Positions 24,593 to 36,743 are shown, counted from the first letter of the stretch. The stretch: DNA of 64,000 bases from Ramazzottius varieornatus (GCA_001949185.1 BDGG01000007.1:1136730-1200729); one strand, 5' to 3'. Numbers and translations: made by a program. Notes: a model not told the origin generated them from the sequence alone.

Positions 24593-25555
24593 AAAACTCC
24601 CCCTCCCGTTTTCTGAATTGTGAGGCTGGATAATTTTCATTCTACTGTCTTTGAACTCGCATCTATTTTTCTGGTTCGTTTCACGCTGTGATTTTGTGAA
24701 CTTGTCGAGCGCACCACTGTCTTTTGCATTTTCTAAGTGTGGTTGAAGTGTTGAGTGGTGGTATCGAGTGCCGGAGGTCGATTGGTATGTGTGCAAAACA
24801 TGTTTCTAAGTGTTGATATCATGTACATAAAAATACATGACGGAACTTTCCCATATTAACAAACAGTCGGAAAAATCCTCTGGTTATAAATATCCTGTTT
24901 GCCCGCTTCCTTACCAGCTCCGGGCTGACACGGATGAGACAAAAATACTTTGCAGCAGTTTGGCAAATAGTTTTGGACCCTGGCATCAAAACGATGGTCA
25001 CCGTGTTGATGTTTGAGTCCAAGTGTTTTTTTGCATAGGTCTGTTGTGGTGTTCAGAACGTAGAACCGCTTGAGCGAGGTCACAGTGCTGCCACCTAAAG
25101 AGCCACTGCCCTGGTCAGCATACCGTACCGCCGACCCACTCATTCCGGCGCATGGATGATGATGCGTACCAAGTAAGTATGTGCTTGTCGCGCCCTTCGC
25201 TAAGCTGTGGACTTGTCACGCACCACCATACAGGTGAGGGGAGGATACGTGCACATACAACATAGGGTTGGAAGCCATCAACACTGCGTCGGCCTCGATT
25301 CGTAGCTTAGCTTGTTGCTGTGTTCGGCTTAGCAGTTGATTGATCGAACAATCATCTCGATTCTGAATTGTAACTCACTGTGATAGAGCATACGTGTGCC
25401 TATGCTTCAGCAAAAGGGTGATGCAGTCGGGCTGTCCGAGAGAATACCCCGCAGTGCCGGGAAGGAGTAAGAGGAAACAGTTCCTGGCTTTCCGGTTGTC
25501 CGTAGAAATCTATCCATGGACATCATCGTATGTTCTTTTGGACTGATATTCAGCG
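24593..25555. other. Intergenic region
   Basis: It contains the 3' UTR of the Gly-rich gene and the upstream region of the next gene. A minus-strand frame at about 24856-25143 is open for 95 codons but has no recognisable domain or splice support, so it is not called. Confidence 0.3.
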
Positions 25556-27076
25556 ATGTTGAAAATGAGCTACGAGAACCCAACCGGACAGCAACCAGGA
25601 AGTGTCTCTCACATCGATTTCTATCCCCGTCGCAAACTCCCCGACTTGGTAGCCGTAGACTTCTGGGAACGGCACGAGAATCTGTTTGAGTTGCTTCAGC
25701 GTGCCAACGATTATCTTGTGCATCGGCCATCGCTTACACCCATCTTTGCCGAAACCGTAGACGTTTGCATGACAAAGGACTGCCACGATGTGAACAATGA
25801 AAGTCCTTCTTTTCATGCTCGTGGCGAACGACCTCGCTATTATGCTCAAGGAATACGCCTTTGGATGTCGGATAACAACCTAGCTCGCTCCGAAGAAGAA
25901 CCTACCCAGCTGGGGATACTGAATATTACTCCTTTGTGTACATTCGAAGACCCCGAACATTTGACTGGGTTACAGAGCGAGCCTGTAAACGTTCTGCTGG
26001 AACATCTCAACGAACTACCTCAGCAAGATGAGGCATTTTCGTTGGAGAGAATCATCAATGTGCAGTCGCTCAACCTGGAGTTTTCCTGCAAGTGTCGGCT
26101 ACAGCCGGAGCGAACCGTGTGGAAGGACCGCGAGAACGCAAGGCAGACTTTCGTGACGATGCTCAGAGTATTTTACTTGACGGTAAGCACATTGCCGAAA
26201 CACACAAATTCGGTGACGGTCTTGCACGCCTGACAATCCTGCTCTCTACAGGGCCGTCGCCAATTTCGAAACGGACATCAGAAACTTGTGATTCAAGATT
26301 TCCTGCCCCGCGTTCTTTGTCCAGAACTTCAGGGTTCAAAGCCGCAACGACCAGTATTGGAGTCTTTCTCCATGGTATTCAACGGAGCGAGAGAATTTGA
26401 GCGAGCCTCACATGATAATTTACATCAAATCGTTAGCATTCAGACGATGAAGTTTCGACAAGAATGCTTGGAGATTATCGACACAGAAAAAACAAACTTC
26501 ACGGAGGACAACATGCGCATGTATTACATCAAATATTTACGTGTGGTTTTCAGAGTTGATTTCTCGGCACGAAGTATCATGGAAGTGCCAGTTCCTTTCT
26601 ACAGTCAGCCATTGAGACTAAACTACAAAATCTTCATTCCGCGTTTGAAGAAGGATCCGACGTTATGGAAAGACGCTGAGTTTGAGTCGACCAGTGACTT
26701 TGAGAAACGATTGACAAATTGGTTGGCTGGTAATGCCCACTTGCGGATAATCAGCAGCGAGAGCGTGACAATGCGCGTGTTCAGCGGGGCAGAAGCACTG
26801 GAAGGACTGGATACAATGCACACATGGAACCGCGTTATCCATCATTCGACTGCGGCGCATACTCATCACCATAACTTCCTTCATGGCCGAACCCATCATC
26901 GGCATGGCGTACGTTATCGAGAAGCCAGCGTGGCCCGCGAGACCTTCGTGATGGTTTTAAAAATTTATTATGATGGCGTGGAAGCTGTGGAATCCACTCA
27001 GGATCGGCAAAGCGAAGACGCACTAACAGATTTTATGGCTGCTCGACAAGCAGGCACTTCATGCTGCGTCTCCTGA
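25556..27076 (+). CDS. Unknown protein with duplicated motif and possible CaaX end
   Basis: Exons 25556-26182 and 26252-27076 join in phase 0 (acg|gtaagc, ctctacag|ggc) and encode 483 residues. I do not recognise the family. The protein is soluble by inspection: acidic-aromatic N-terminus (SVSHIDFYPRRKLPDL), no signal peptide or membrane helix. Two related segments stand out: ENARQTFVTMLRVFYLTG near residue 196-212, at the exon junction, and ASVARETFVMVLKIYYDG near residue 440. This suggests two copies of one domain. A His-rich linker (HHSTAAHTHHHNFLHGRTHH) precedes the second copy. The last four residues are CCVS, which fits a CaaX prenylation box, although such an ending could be chance. 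The stop codon is 20 bp from the stop of the convergent P450 gene. Confidence 0.75.
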
Positions 27077-27096
27077 TGCCGTGATCGTCTTGGCCA

Positions 27097-29361
27097 TTAA
27101 ACACTTACTGAAGAGACACTTTGCTGATCGAGTTCCAGGCCGACTCGGAGGTCGCTGGTGACAAATCGAAGATCGTAGTGTGGCGGATCGATCAGCAAGT
27201 TTGAATAGTCGCCGAGTGTAACCGTATACTTGCTCATTAAAGCTGCTATAAAATCCATCATGGTGCGCATGGCAATGGATCCGCCTGGGCAAGATCGACT
27301 CCCTGTAAAAACGACAACCCGCTGTTAGTCAATGAAACGGTTTCCCTTCGAATGCCAGTATTTTTTTGGTGTTCGATCATCTGCCATCCTTCTACCAAGA
27401 TCTCAGAACTTTGTCTTCCGCGGTTTTCTACGTTACAATAGATTAGGTCATCGACTTTGTTTTACTGGTTTTCGGACCTTGAGGTAGTGAGTACTCACAG
27501 CTTATACTCAACATCGACAGATGGTGCTTTCGTACGTTGTCTTTGTAAAGTTTGGAGCAAATCTAAGTAAACAGATTTACCCATTGAGAATGGAAGGAGG
27601 CTGGGCGGTATTGTCAGTCTTCCATCCATGTCGAAATAGCGTTCGGGTAAAAAGACTTCCGGGTACGCCCATGCAGCATTATCGTGGTGGATCGCATGCA
27701 GATTGGCAATCAATAAAGTACTCTTGCTTATTCTGTAAGAGCCGACTTTGAATTCCCGAGCGACTCTCCGGCACGCCCCAACTGTTCGACCCGACGTCTG
27801 TCTCAAGATTTCACAACAGACGGCAGCCAAGTACGGCACGCTGTCTGAAGATACACCGGAGAAATCTGCCATAACCATTTCCAATACTGTCTCAATTGCT
27901 ATAAATTGAGGGAATTACCGTATGATAGCAACGAAGAATTGTCTGTTCTGCTGCGTCTCAGATGGTCCAATGCCAGCTGAATTTTGAGCTGACAAACTTG
28001 GTGTTTGGCTAGTAGGTACAATCCTTCGTACAACGTATGAACAAGTGGCACCACACTTCCCGCCAGTAGTTCGATCGTCCATGTCACAACTTCCTCATCT
28101 GAAAGTCAGAAAGAAATAGTAGTAACTACCTATGTATATTGACAAGTGATGTTGTCTTGGTGTCAGAATTTTGTTGACAGTGCAAATTGAATACTGTTGT
28201 TGAATGATTTATATGCACGCCTTTCTTGTTGGAACATCACGGCGCAAATGACTCTTGGGTTCTCACCTGTGAAAATCAGCTTGTCTATTGCTTTGCCGCT
28301 GAAGCTTCTAATTTGCGCCATGTGACTGAGGCAACAGCCGACAAAACTGTCGCTTGAGGCCTTCTCGTTGTGTTTTTGCACTACGAGGTCGTCAGTCAAA
28401 TCCTTTCGCACAGCACGAGCATACTTCTCGACTTTGCTGCATTGTCTACTCCACGAGCTGGCCAACGGACAACTTCCGCCTTGAAGATCGTAGCTACCGG
28501 TGGCGGTTTCCATGCTGATGGCTCTGATTAACTTTGACAGGCGCTGCATCTTCTCGAAGTCTCGCACGTAGTTACTTCCGATCATGATCTTGACCATACT
28601 ATCAAGAACAGATTTGTGCAACGTCATGTGGAAGCTAGGCAATTGCTGCTTCGTCCGATTGTGCAGTATATGAATCAGCGACTGTGCACCTGCTTCAAGC
28701 GTTGCCGAAAACTGAGTTTCCTGTTGTAATTGCAGCAACGCCGAGTTGACAAAATTCCTGGTGATTCTCCACGGCAGATACGATGCGTATGTCAATCCGA
28801 CTGCATGTCCATGTTTGATGTTGGAAACTGGTGCCGGGTTGTTCGTTCTTCCTTGTAAGGGCGTTGAATGTGGATGAGGAAATCGGTCAAGTAAACAATA
28901 GTCGTTGTCACGAAAGGCAACCATCACCGATGACAGGTCGTTAAGAACCACGGTAAATTGATTCCTAACGAACAAGTGAAATATCGCCCCGTACCTGGCC
29001 TTGATTCCCGACAGAAGCTTGGTCGTTACGCGTGAGCCCCACCACAAGCCTAATATAAAATGATCAAACCAAATATTATTGATAATAAACCAACGAATCC
29101 AACTTGTTCACACTAGAATTTTTTCTATTGAAACTAAAATCTATACTTACCTAAAGGACCCGGTGGAGCGTGCCGTAACTGCCGGCATCGAAGAACCAGG
29201 AAGTACAAGAGCATTCCCACGCTGAATGACACCCCACAGATGCCCGCAATGACATAAACAGCAGAAAAATCGGTCTGCCTGCCATCGTCCGAATTCTTCC
29301 ATGGATGTCTTATCCAAACCATCCTGGATGTGACGAATTTCGAAGGGGAGGTCAGATTCAT
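27097..29361 (-). CDS. Cytochrome P450, microsomal, CYP2-like
   Basis: Five exons join in phase: 29151-29361, 28267-29049, 27919-28098, 27581-27898 and 27097-27302. They give 565 residues, slightly longer than the usual 490-530. Features in order: a hydrophobic anchor (IAGICGVSFSVGMLLYFLVL), the hinge APPGPLG, helix C LPWRITRNF (WxxxR), the K-helix EILRQ (ExxR), PEVFLPERYF, and the haem-binding loop PFSMGGSRSCPGG with its cysteine, split by the last intron. The I-helix reads ELLAGSVVPLVHTL, lacking the acidic-threonine pair of the usual AGx(D/E)T. That may alter oxygen activation or indicate an unusual reaction. It would be an ER-membrane monooxygenase. Substrate is unknown. It is convergent with the unknown protein gene at 25.6-27.1 kb, with a 20-bp gap between stop codons. 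Confidence 0.92.
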
Positions 29362-29946
29362 GTTACTGTAAACTTATTCGATGTGCGGTGTTTTTCTTCG
29401 GTCACAAAGAATCTTCTCCATCGAGCTCGTTCAGAAATATAAACACCAGACTGAACAGTTATCAAACTGTGCAAAGTTTTGATGTAAGCGTCACCCCGAA
29501 CATGACTGCTTATGATCACATGGCTTCGAGATCTCTTTTTCACCGCTGTAGCCTGCGGTCAATAAAATATGTGCAGACGAAAATCTGTCTAGTCGTTTGA
29601 TGTGCATGGTTTAATTACTGCGTCACCTCAGTCGCACAAGTTTCTGCAATACAGTCCACTCGCTGGAAATCTGGACAAAATTTTCCGATTTCAAAACATG
29701 GAAATCATGAAAGTTAACAACATTGCTCCCCAAGCCCACCACAGCCGAATATCTGCGACTTGATTACTTGATTACGTCCGTTAAAGCATTGTGTAACGTA
29801 TGTGTTGTGTAATCTTGGCCTGTAGCCTAGTACGCTGTGCGGTGAATGTTTAGCAGGCCTCAAATTAAGAACGAAAACGTTTGTCCACATTTCGAGCGAG
29901 TGGAATGTATCTTATTAATACTTGGCAAAGTGCAGTCCAAAGGCTT

Positions 29947-32299
29947 ACGAGGGGATTATGCCTGTCCTCCGCCTTCCCGAAATATTCTGGTATGATAGAA
30001 TGGTAGAGAAGAGTCTGATCCATCATCTGAAACTGGCGCAGACTGCCGAATGAAATCCTGGAAGCCTATACAGGAACCGGAAGTGACGTCAAAATCTGGG
30101 CGGTACATAGTTAGTCAATCAAGCGGTTTGATTCCCACGTTGTTGATTCGTTACTGATTGACAGAGCTACATCGTGCTTCAGTATGCAACCTCATAAGAA
30201 TTTCTTTCTTCTCTTCTTGTCCTTCCGATAGCCCCATGGATTCAGTTAATCCCCTCAGCATCTTCAAACTACTGCAGTCGGACTACGAGCAACATTTCCA
30301 ACTTAGCGACTCGCCGAGCGAATTTGACAGGATGTTAAAGACAATCATCAAGGGTAAGGTAGACTTTCACCCTTACATCGCTATTTGTAAGCATGTCTCA
30401 GGCTTGACCTTGTGCTTCCAGATTTCTTAGACGTCCAGATCGACCTAGCGGGAAGTCCGATATCGGCCATCGAAGAAGATCTCGCGTACGAGCTACTCGT
30501 TGGCGTGCTAACGTTCGATGAGCTGGAAAAGTCAATGGCTGAAACCAACCTACTCCACGGACAGAGCGAAGCAGACTTCGAATCCATTCCGAATGATCGC
30601 CTTACCGAACCTGCTTCAGGTGGAACAGAACCATCTTCTCATGAGCTGTTTATACCCCGAATCCCGGATCCCGAATCACAAAGTGACATCAACCCAGGCA
30701 GCTGATTTAGCCTACAAGAAACGTGCTGTCGCTTACTGCATTAATGTCTCTTCCAAGCAACGTCGTAGCCTTTCCAGTGTGCAAAAGCTGTTCAGAAAAG
30801 TCACCAGTACGCGCCAGCTGAGAGAATGGGGACGTCACGTTGAAGAAGGAGGCTCGCGGATCGATAAGCTGAAGGCGATGCGACTGGAAACAGGAGAGAA
30901 GTTTTTCCTGGCCAAGCAAAAGCCTAATGTAGTGAAGGATTTGGATATCCAGCAATGGGCAGTTACAGCGAACCGTAAGATTTGTCTTTCCGGTTTCACA
31001 GGTTCTCCCCATTGAATCGGAAAATTCAAAAAGTAAGATTCATGTCAGACCTTGACCATTTACAGACCAATTCAGGTGTTCGTCGTTCCTAACCTTGTCG
31101 CTCGTTTATAGGTACTACAACATTTGTGACAGGAAGATTACAAAGTTCGTCACCGAAAAGCATCTCAAGGCAGAGCCGGATAGGAAGAAGCGCGCCGAAG
31201 AGTGCGGTGCTATGGTCAGAGAAAGAATCCTGGCGTACGGGGAAGACTGTCTGTGGAATGCTGACCAAAGTGGGTTCGAGTACGAAATGAGGCCAGGTCG
31301 AACTCTGGATTTCGTCGGTGCAAAGCACGTTCTGGCACTTACACAGTCTCAGAACTCGATGACTCACAGCTACACGGTGATGATGTGCGTCTCCCCAGGT
31401 GTTCGCAAGTTTCTGCCCGTTCTCTTCATCACGCTGCAAGAACCCAAAGGAGTCTTCGGACCGCTTGTAAAAAAGTCCATGTTCAAAGCTGGTAACCTGT
31501 ATGTCACTGCTTCCACGTCTGGCAAGATGACCAAGCAGCTATACATCGAATGGTGCGTGAAGGCTTTCTTCCCGCAGATGAATCAGCACTGTATATTCCT
31601 TGCTGATTCATGGCCGATGTTTGCTGACCAAGGAGCCGTGGATGAAGTCAAACCGGAGGAACTGGAATAAGAAATGATCACTATACCACCTAGAGTCACG
31701 GGCCAGATTCAGCCACTGGACGTTCTTTGCTTCCGGATGTACAAGGGGTATTTCAGGAAGGTTTCGAACTGGATATTCTTGAACAATCAGCCGGTTCAAG
31801 TGCACCATCGGGACGTCATATTGAAAATTCATTCCCTGATTTAGCAGCAGTTTACTTCCCCCAGATTTGCTAATCTCATTGCTCAAGCTTGGCATTTGTC
31901 AGGGTGTGTTGACAGGTCCGTAGAATATGTTAATCCAACGGAATTCTGTTTCCAAGGACTGATTGGTCGTTGTGACTATGATAACTGTGAACGTTCCTTG
32001 CTTCTGAAATGTGGATGGTGTAAAGCTCCTTTATGTTTTCATCACTTTTACGAGGAATATCACCTCTGTAAGATTCACCTTCCCTGATAAGCTGAAGATG
32101 AGTTTGAATAGTAAGTAAGCCCGATAAAATCAATAGGTGCGTACCGCCCAGATTTTGACGTCACTTCCGGTTCCTGTATAGGCTTCCAGGATTTTATCCG
32201 GCAGGTCACGCCTGTTTCAAATGATAGAGCAGACTCTTCTCTACCGTTCTATCATACCAGAACATTTCGGGAAGGCGGAGGACAAGCATAATCCCCTCG
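29947..32299. mobile_element. DDE-type DNA transposon with 160-bp terminal inverted repeats
   Basis: The terminal inverted repeats 29947-30106 and 32141-32299 are about 90% identical (ends cgaggggattatg...). They are flanked by a TTA on each side (29944-29946 and 32300-32302), consistent with a 3-bp target duplication. The 2353-bp element carries one transposase gene on the plus strand (separate entry). Its family is best described as pogo-like/DDE_1-type from the protein. The TTA duplication is unusual for that group, where TA is expected. Confidence 0.85.
30236..32087 (+). pseudogene. Transposase, DDE_1/pogo-like, inactivated
   Basis: The N-terminal part (MDSVNPLSIFKLLQ..., exon to about 30355, then 30422 onward) is acidic and unknown. 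A DNA-binding-like segment follows (VQKLFRKVTSTRQLREWGRH; later ICDRKITKFVTEKH). The catalytic domain shows NADQSGF (first Asp), THSYTVMMCVSPGVRKFLPV, CIFLADSW (second Asp) and IPPRVTGQIQPLDVLCF (third Asp), the DDE_1 arrangement. A C-terminal Cys/His-rich tail reads CGWCKAPLCFHHFYEEYHLC, zinc-ribbon-like. The frame changes near 30690. A TAA at 31668-31670 separates the second and third Asp, and another in-frame TAG lies at about 31842. The copy is therefore inactive, although its repeats could still be mobilised by an intact relative. Confidence 0.75.
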
Positions 32300-32582
32300 T
32301 TAATCAGTTATTTTTCATGTGCGTTCGATGTCGCATGAAGGCTTTCGAGTTTGGCACCTGCTGCAAGCTTTTGTCAGTCTGCGCGTACCGTTATCTGTCA
32401 CGAACTGATCTCTTGCGAGTAAAAGGCTTTTATGACCTTTGGAATATAACACTCGTCGCGGAAAATTATGATACTAAACGCCGGATTGCTCTCGTGTAGT
32501 AGATTCTGAAGTTGGTGAAGAGAAAAAGCGTCCACCAAAGATTGTTCTGCTCCAAAGTGTCATGGAATTTGTTGTATTGTCG

Positions 32583-35394
32583 TTATGGCATCTGAGAAAA
32601 ATTCCCGAAATGGTGGCGGATGAACTCTTTCAGTTCGTTTGTCTCATACCGGACGGTGTTGACTTTTGCCAGTTCTTGGGCCGCCTCCTTACTATCGCTG
32701 GCTTGATACACCACAACACCATATGCAACCAGCGCACCGAACACCTGCAATCGGAATAACAACAACAAACACGGCTGACCATGGGATCACGCCAGTCCAC
32801 CGTCTCTGATCCACAAACCAAGATGATAAAAGTAGATAGAGAGAAACTTTTTTCCATAGTCTGAGCTTAGGCACTTAGTCGTGTTTCCGTCCCTGGAGTA
32901 AACTACAGGAAGCGAAAGTCACGCCGGAATCACTTATCTGATAATGACCTGATGCCATATTGAAGAAACGGAATATAACTAGGCATATCTGGCTTGGACT
33001 ATATGGAAGAAAGTCTCTTCTATCTACCTGTCATGTGGCTCTGTGGTTCAGAGGCGCCTGATTGGCGTTATTCCTGTATGAGAGAACCTAAACGTCGTTG
33101 AACAAATATCGGTACAGCCAGCACTGCCACGACCTGACAGCCTCTGTGGAAACTAAACTGGCACCCCTTTGTACTGCCCATCATGTGACCAACAGCTTGT
33201 GTTCGGCTAGGTGAATTTAGTAGGCGGATTTTGCTTTGCCTCCGTTACGGCTAAATGGGTGCACAGGCTAACGCATCGGTCTAAGCAGTGATGTCCTGCC
33301 GATCATTGCCGTTCCCCAGCTGTTTTCCGCAAAGGCTACTGGGCAGCGGCAGGGCTGGGTTTGGCACAGTAAAGACAAGTAGTGAGCAGATCATTCCGGT
33401 AGAAAAGCTCATGCCGCACGAGCTACCTGGGTGCAGCGTCACCTGCCTGTACCCACGGGAGATTCCGCTAGATTAGCATTGTTTGTCCCGGGGGACATTG
33501 GTAGGGTGAAGTTCGTCACCTGCATAGAGGCTTCTGAGGGATCAGTGATCTGAGTGGTTATCTGTTGCTTTGGAACCTTCGCTAACCTTCGAGCCCTCAT
33601 AGCTGAACGAAGGCATGACCTGCAAGCGCTATTCTTCCGCGCACAAAAGGGCTCTTACCCCTGCAACGTATTCCATGTTGATAAGGGCAAAGCCGCCGGC
33701 TGATATCGTTCCCGTTGACGGATCAATCTTTGACAGCATGTAAGAACAGGAAGTCCGCACGTTCTCGGCATTGACTTCTATTTCGACTTTCTGCAGTAGA
33801 CGGATAATCTTGACCACCTGAGAATATATTCGTCTTAGAATCATTAACCAGTTCAAATAAAGGTATAATCGTAATCTACGTCACCCTCTCAGATTTCACC
33901 CCTTGATAGCTCAGTCGACAGATCTCGACTAGCTGAGTCGAATGGTCGCATTCGTTTTCCGGTAAAACGCACTTTGGAGTCAGGGGGAAGAAATTAGTTT
34001 CGCCGGAAGACACGTTTCCGTTGCAGCGGTGGGCCCTTCCCGAAGTTGTAATGATGGGAGTGGGGGTTGGGGGTGGGGAAGGGTGTACGAGCGTCTAGGT
34101 AAGGGAGGGGGTTGGAGATGGCCGCGTCAGGATCGGTCTGGGCACGAGCGAAGCAAGGCCTAGACCCATCCTAAGCTCTAATCACAGGCATTTTTCTTCG
34201 TGTCTGCGATCCTCCCAGAATGCATTTTCCCAAAACCGGATACGCCCATTCGTTCAGTTCGTCGAGTTCTGTCGAATGAGCTATCGTGGGGCGAAATCTG
34301 AGGGGGCGACGTAGATTACGATATTACCCACATAAAAGCTAATAAATAAATCCCAAAGGTCATCTTACAGCTTTCGAACAATACAAACAGACGCTGATGC
34401 GTATGACGGAATGTGTCAACGTTATAGTGAGGAAAATGTAGTCCCAGCGGTCACTTCGTGCCTGAATGACACTCCGAGCATCGTACTGCTCTGAAGTTTC
34501 ATCCATTAGTTTTCCATTATACCGCAACAGGAGCGCAATAAAACTAATTACAGCAACCAAGTCTCTGACGCACTGTAGGAGAACCAACAAACCGAACGCT
34601 TCGTTAAAGTCAGCAGTCAAGTTCCTCAGCTTTTGGAGACGAGCGGTTGCTTTCTGTATGACCACCGATAGTTCCGTGTCGGGCAGCATGGCGCAGTACG
34701 CTTCTTCAACCGTACGGCGCACTTTGTCAAATCCAGAAGCCAGGACCACGATGAAAGTGACACCGCTCATTTGCGAAGCTAAATCCACATTCACACAGAG
34801 CGGCGTGGTCAGCAGCGCAAAAGCCATGCCGGTATACCCCGATTGATTTTGATAACCGATGACCACGCTGTGAAAAAATCCCAGTCTTGTCCACTGATGT
34901 TGTACTACTGCTGCAATGGTGATACCCAGAATAGCCGATATGTAGATAAACAGAAACATACTACAGTACTTTCGAATTCGGGCTATCTCCGGTCGACTGA
35001 ATACCAAAGGCACTGTCTCGTTCAGTGACATTCTAAAGTCAGCAGCAGCACGACGAGAAACGATGAGGACAATGAAAATAAGTGGAACTTGCACTCCAAC
35101 AGCATTGTTATTAATAAGCCGGATCAGGACGAAGAAATCTAGTGTGACGATGTCTTTCCAGTAGAAGCCAAAATAGTCCATTTGGGTGAGCACGGCCAGT
35201 GTGGTGGTCACAAAAGCGACAATGTAACAGTAAACTTTTCCCGCCGGAGACATAACGAACTTCATAGACTGCAGCGGGGAAGTGTCTGCTTTTCGCCTAT
35301 GAGCCGTGTGCTCCGCTGGATAAATCAAGCCGGAAAGCCAGATGTATTGTAAGAACCAGCGAGGAACAACTGAGGTCGAAGAGGTTTCTAGCAT
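32583..35394 (-). CDS. Gustatory-receptor-like seven-transmembrane protein
   Basis: Exons 34369-35394, 33659-33817 and 32583-32744 join in phase 0 at both junctions to give 448 residues. The first exon contains six hydrophobic segments, for example VYCYIVAFVTTTLAVL, TLDFFVLIRLINN, VPLIFIVLIVS, MFLFIYISAILGITIAAVV, VTFIVVLASGF and AFGLLVLLQCVRDLVAVI. The last exon holds a final helix GALVAYGVVVYQ, resembling the TYhhhhhQ signature of arthropod gustatory receptors. The size, the large first exon followed by two small phase-0 exons, and the position of the signature all fit that family. Sequence similarity is too weak to be certain by eye. It probably acts as a ligand-gated channel or sensory receptor at the cell surface. 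Two decayed relatives lie at 8.0-8.5 and 20.3-21.3 kb. Intron 1 contains a MITE. Confidence 0.65.
33868..34322. mobile_element. MITE in intron 1 of the receptor gene (about 455 bp)
   Basis: The ends are inverted repeats of about 55 bp: atcgtaatctacgtcaccct on the left and the complement ending gacgtagattacgat on the right. They include a shared block around tgatagctcagtcgacag. The interior is GC-rich with G-runs and non-coding. Confidence 0.7.
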
Positions 35395-35644
35395 CTTCAG
35401 AAGTGCGAAATGCGATCTTTGTGATCAGCTTAAGTTTGTGGAGTGTATCCACTAAACATCGCCTCAGATAACTGTGATCCAGCACGAAACTAGGAGATCG
35501 TAGTTTTCCTCTTTAGTGGATACTGAGAGCCCTATATACGAGATGCAGGATAGACCTACCTGATGCACTACACTACTCGTGCTACAATGATACCCCGAGT
35601 ATTCAAGAGTTCCAAAAGGTGCGAACCATATACGTATCTAGTCA

Positions 35645-35840
35645 GCGTGTACAGTATACGCACGATGTAAAATTATGGGGCAGACGGAAAGGACGGCAAA
35701 ATAGACTTTCGACCGTAGAAAAGTGTCGAAAAGTGTATGACTGTGAACGGTCGCGCACTTACGTGCTTCCGTTCCGTCGTAGCGAAAAGATCTGTCCCAT
35801 AATTTTCACTCTCTATGATTTCCCATCGTGCGTGTACAAC
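35645..35840. mobile_element. MITE, family A
   Basis: Inverted ends carry cgcacgatg/catcgtgcg, followed by attatggggcagac on the left and gtctgtcccataat-like sequence on the right. The internal block gaccgtagaaaagtgtcgaa matches the copies at 65-245 and 56574-56752. Confidence 0.65.
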
Positions 35841-36194
35841 ATGAACAGATCTCCTTCATAAGCTCACACCCAGGGAGCAGAAAACGAAATGATGGATGCA
35901 AGGTGCTGCGTCTACTTTCCAAGCACATCAGACATGTGTTAATGTTTCCCCCGCGGGAGGTTTTGCTGAAACATTGCTGCTCTTCTAGGGTCTACCAATG
36001 TCACATGACAGTTTTACGAGACAACGAGGAAGCGCTAAACTTTCGTTGCGGATGTAGCGGGTGCCTCGTGTCATTCGAAACTCTGCACTGTAAATTACAG
36101 TAACAGCTGCCAACCTGAAGTAGTTCCTGGTAGTTTCTTATGGTAGATTTTGAAATGGAACTAGTGCCAAATTAAAACAGCAATGGAGTAGCTA

Positions 36195-36397
36195 CAGTGT
36201 AGGCAAATAAGGTACTCTAAAAGGGGGCAAGGCCAAAATCGACGTGACACAGAAAGCAAACAGCTGATCAAGCTGCAATCTAGAGACGTGAACTGCCGCT
36301 TGATCTGCTGATTACTTCGAGCCGGAGTTTCTACGTCACTTGTTGAAAACTCGATTTTGGCCCTCCCCCTTTTAGAGTACCTTATTTGCCTACACTG
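36195..36397. mobile_element. Mariner-type MITE with 50-bp inverted repeats and TA duplication
   Basis: The ends cagtgtaggcaaataaggta and its exact complement are inverted repeats running about 48 bp with very few mismatches. TA lies directly outside both ends (36193-36194 and 36398-36399). The length is 203 bp. This is a clean Tc1/mariner-type non-autonomous element. Confidence 0.85.
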
Positions 36398-36743
36398 TAT
36401 AAGCCCTTGTCCACCGACTGTCAGATACAAACACCGAATCAAGCGTCAGATTGTCCACCTTAATTTTGTCTTGAAGGCTTTCCTTGCGCCGGATAATACA
36501 TTCCCGAAAGCCAGTAATACGGCACAAACCCTTGAGGTAAGGGTGTGAACAAAGGAGCTTGGTCGTACCGAAATATCTCCAGAACCATTTCAACGGCGCT
36601 TTCAAGAGCTCAGAACCAATGTTCTACGCCGTGGCCGTCGAGGGTAATGGACCAGGACAAACGATTACCAGATGTTCTGCAAACACCGGCAGTAACAGTG
36701 GGTTCTGTATGACCACCGTACCTGAAGTACCGTACTTGAAGTA

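Noticed and set aside
33890-33960. tRNA-like segment (tagctcagtcgacag...)
   Set aside because: It is the inverted end of the 33868-34322 MITE, and no cloverleaf with a T-arm could be drawn.
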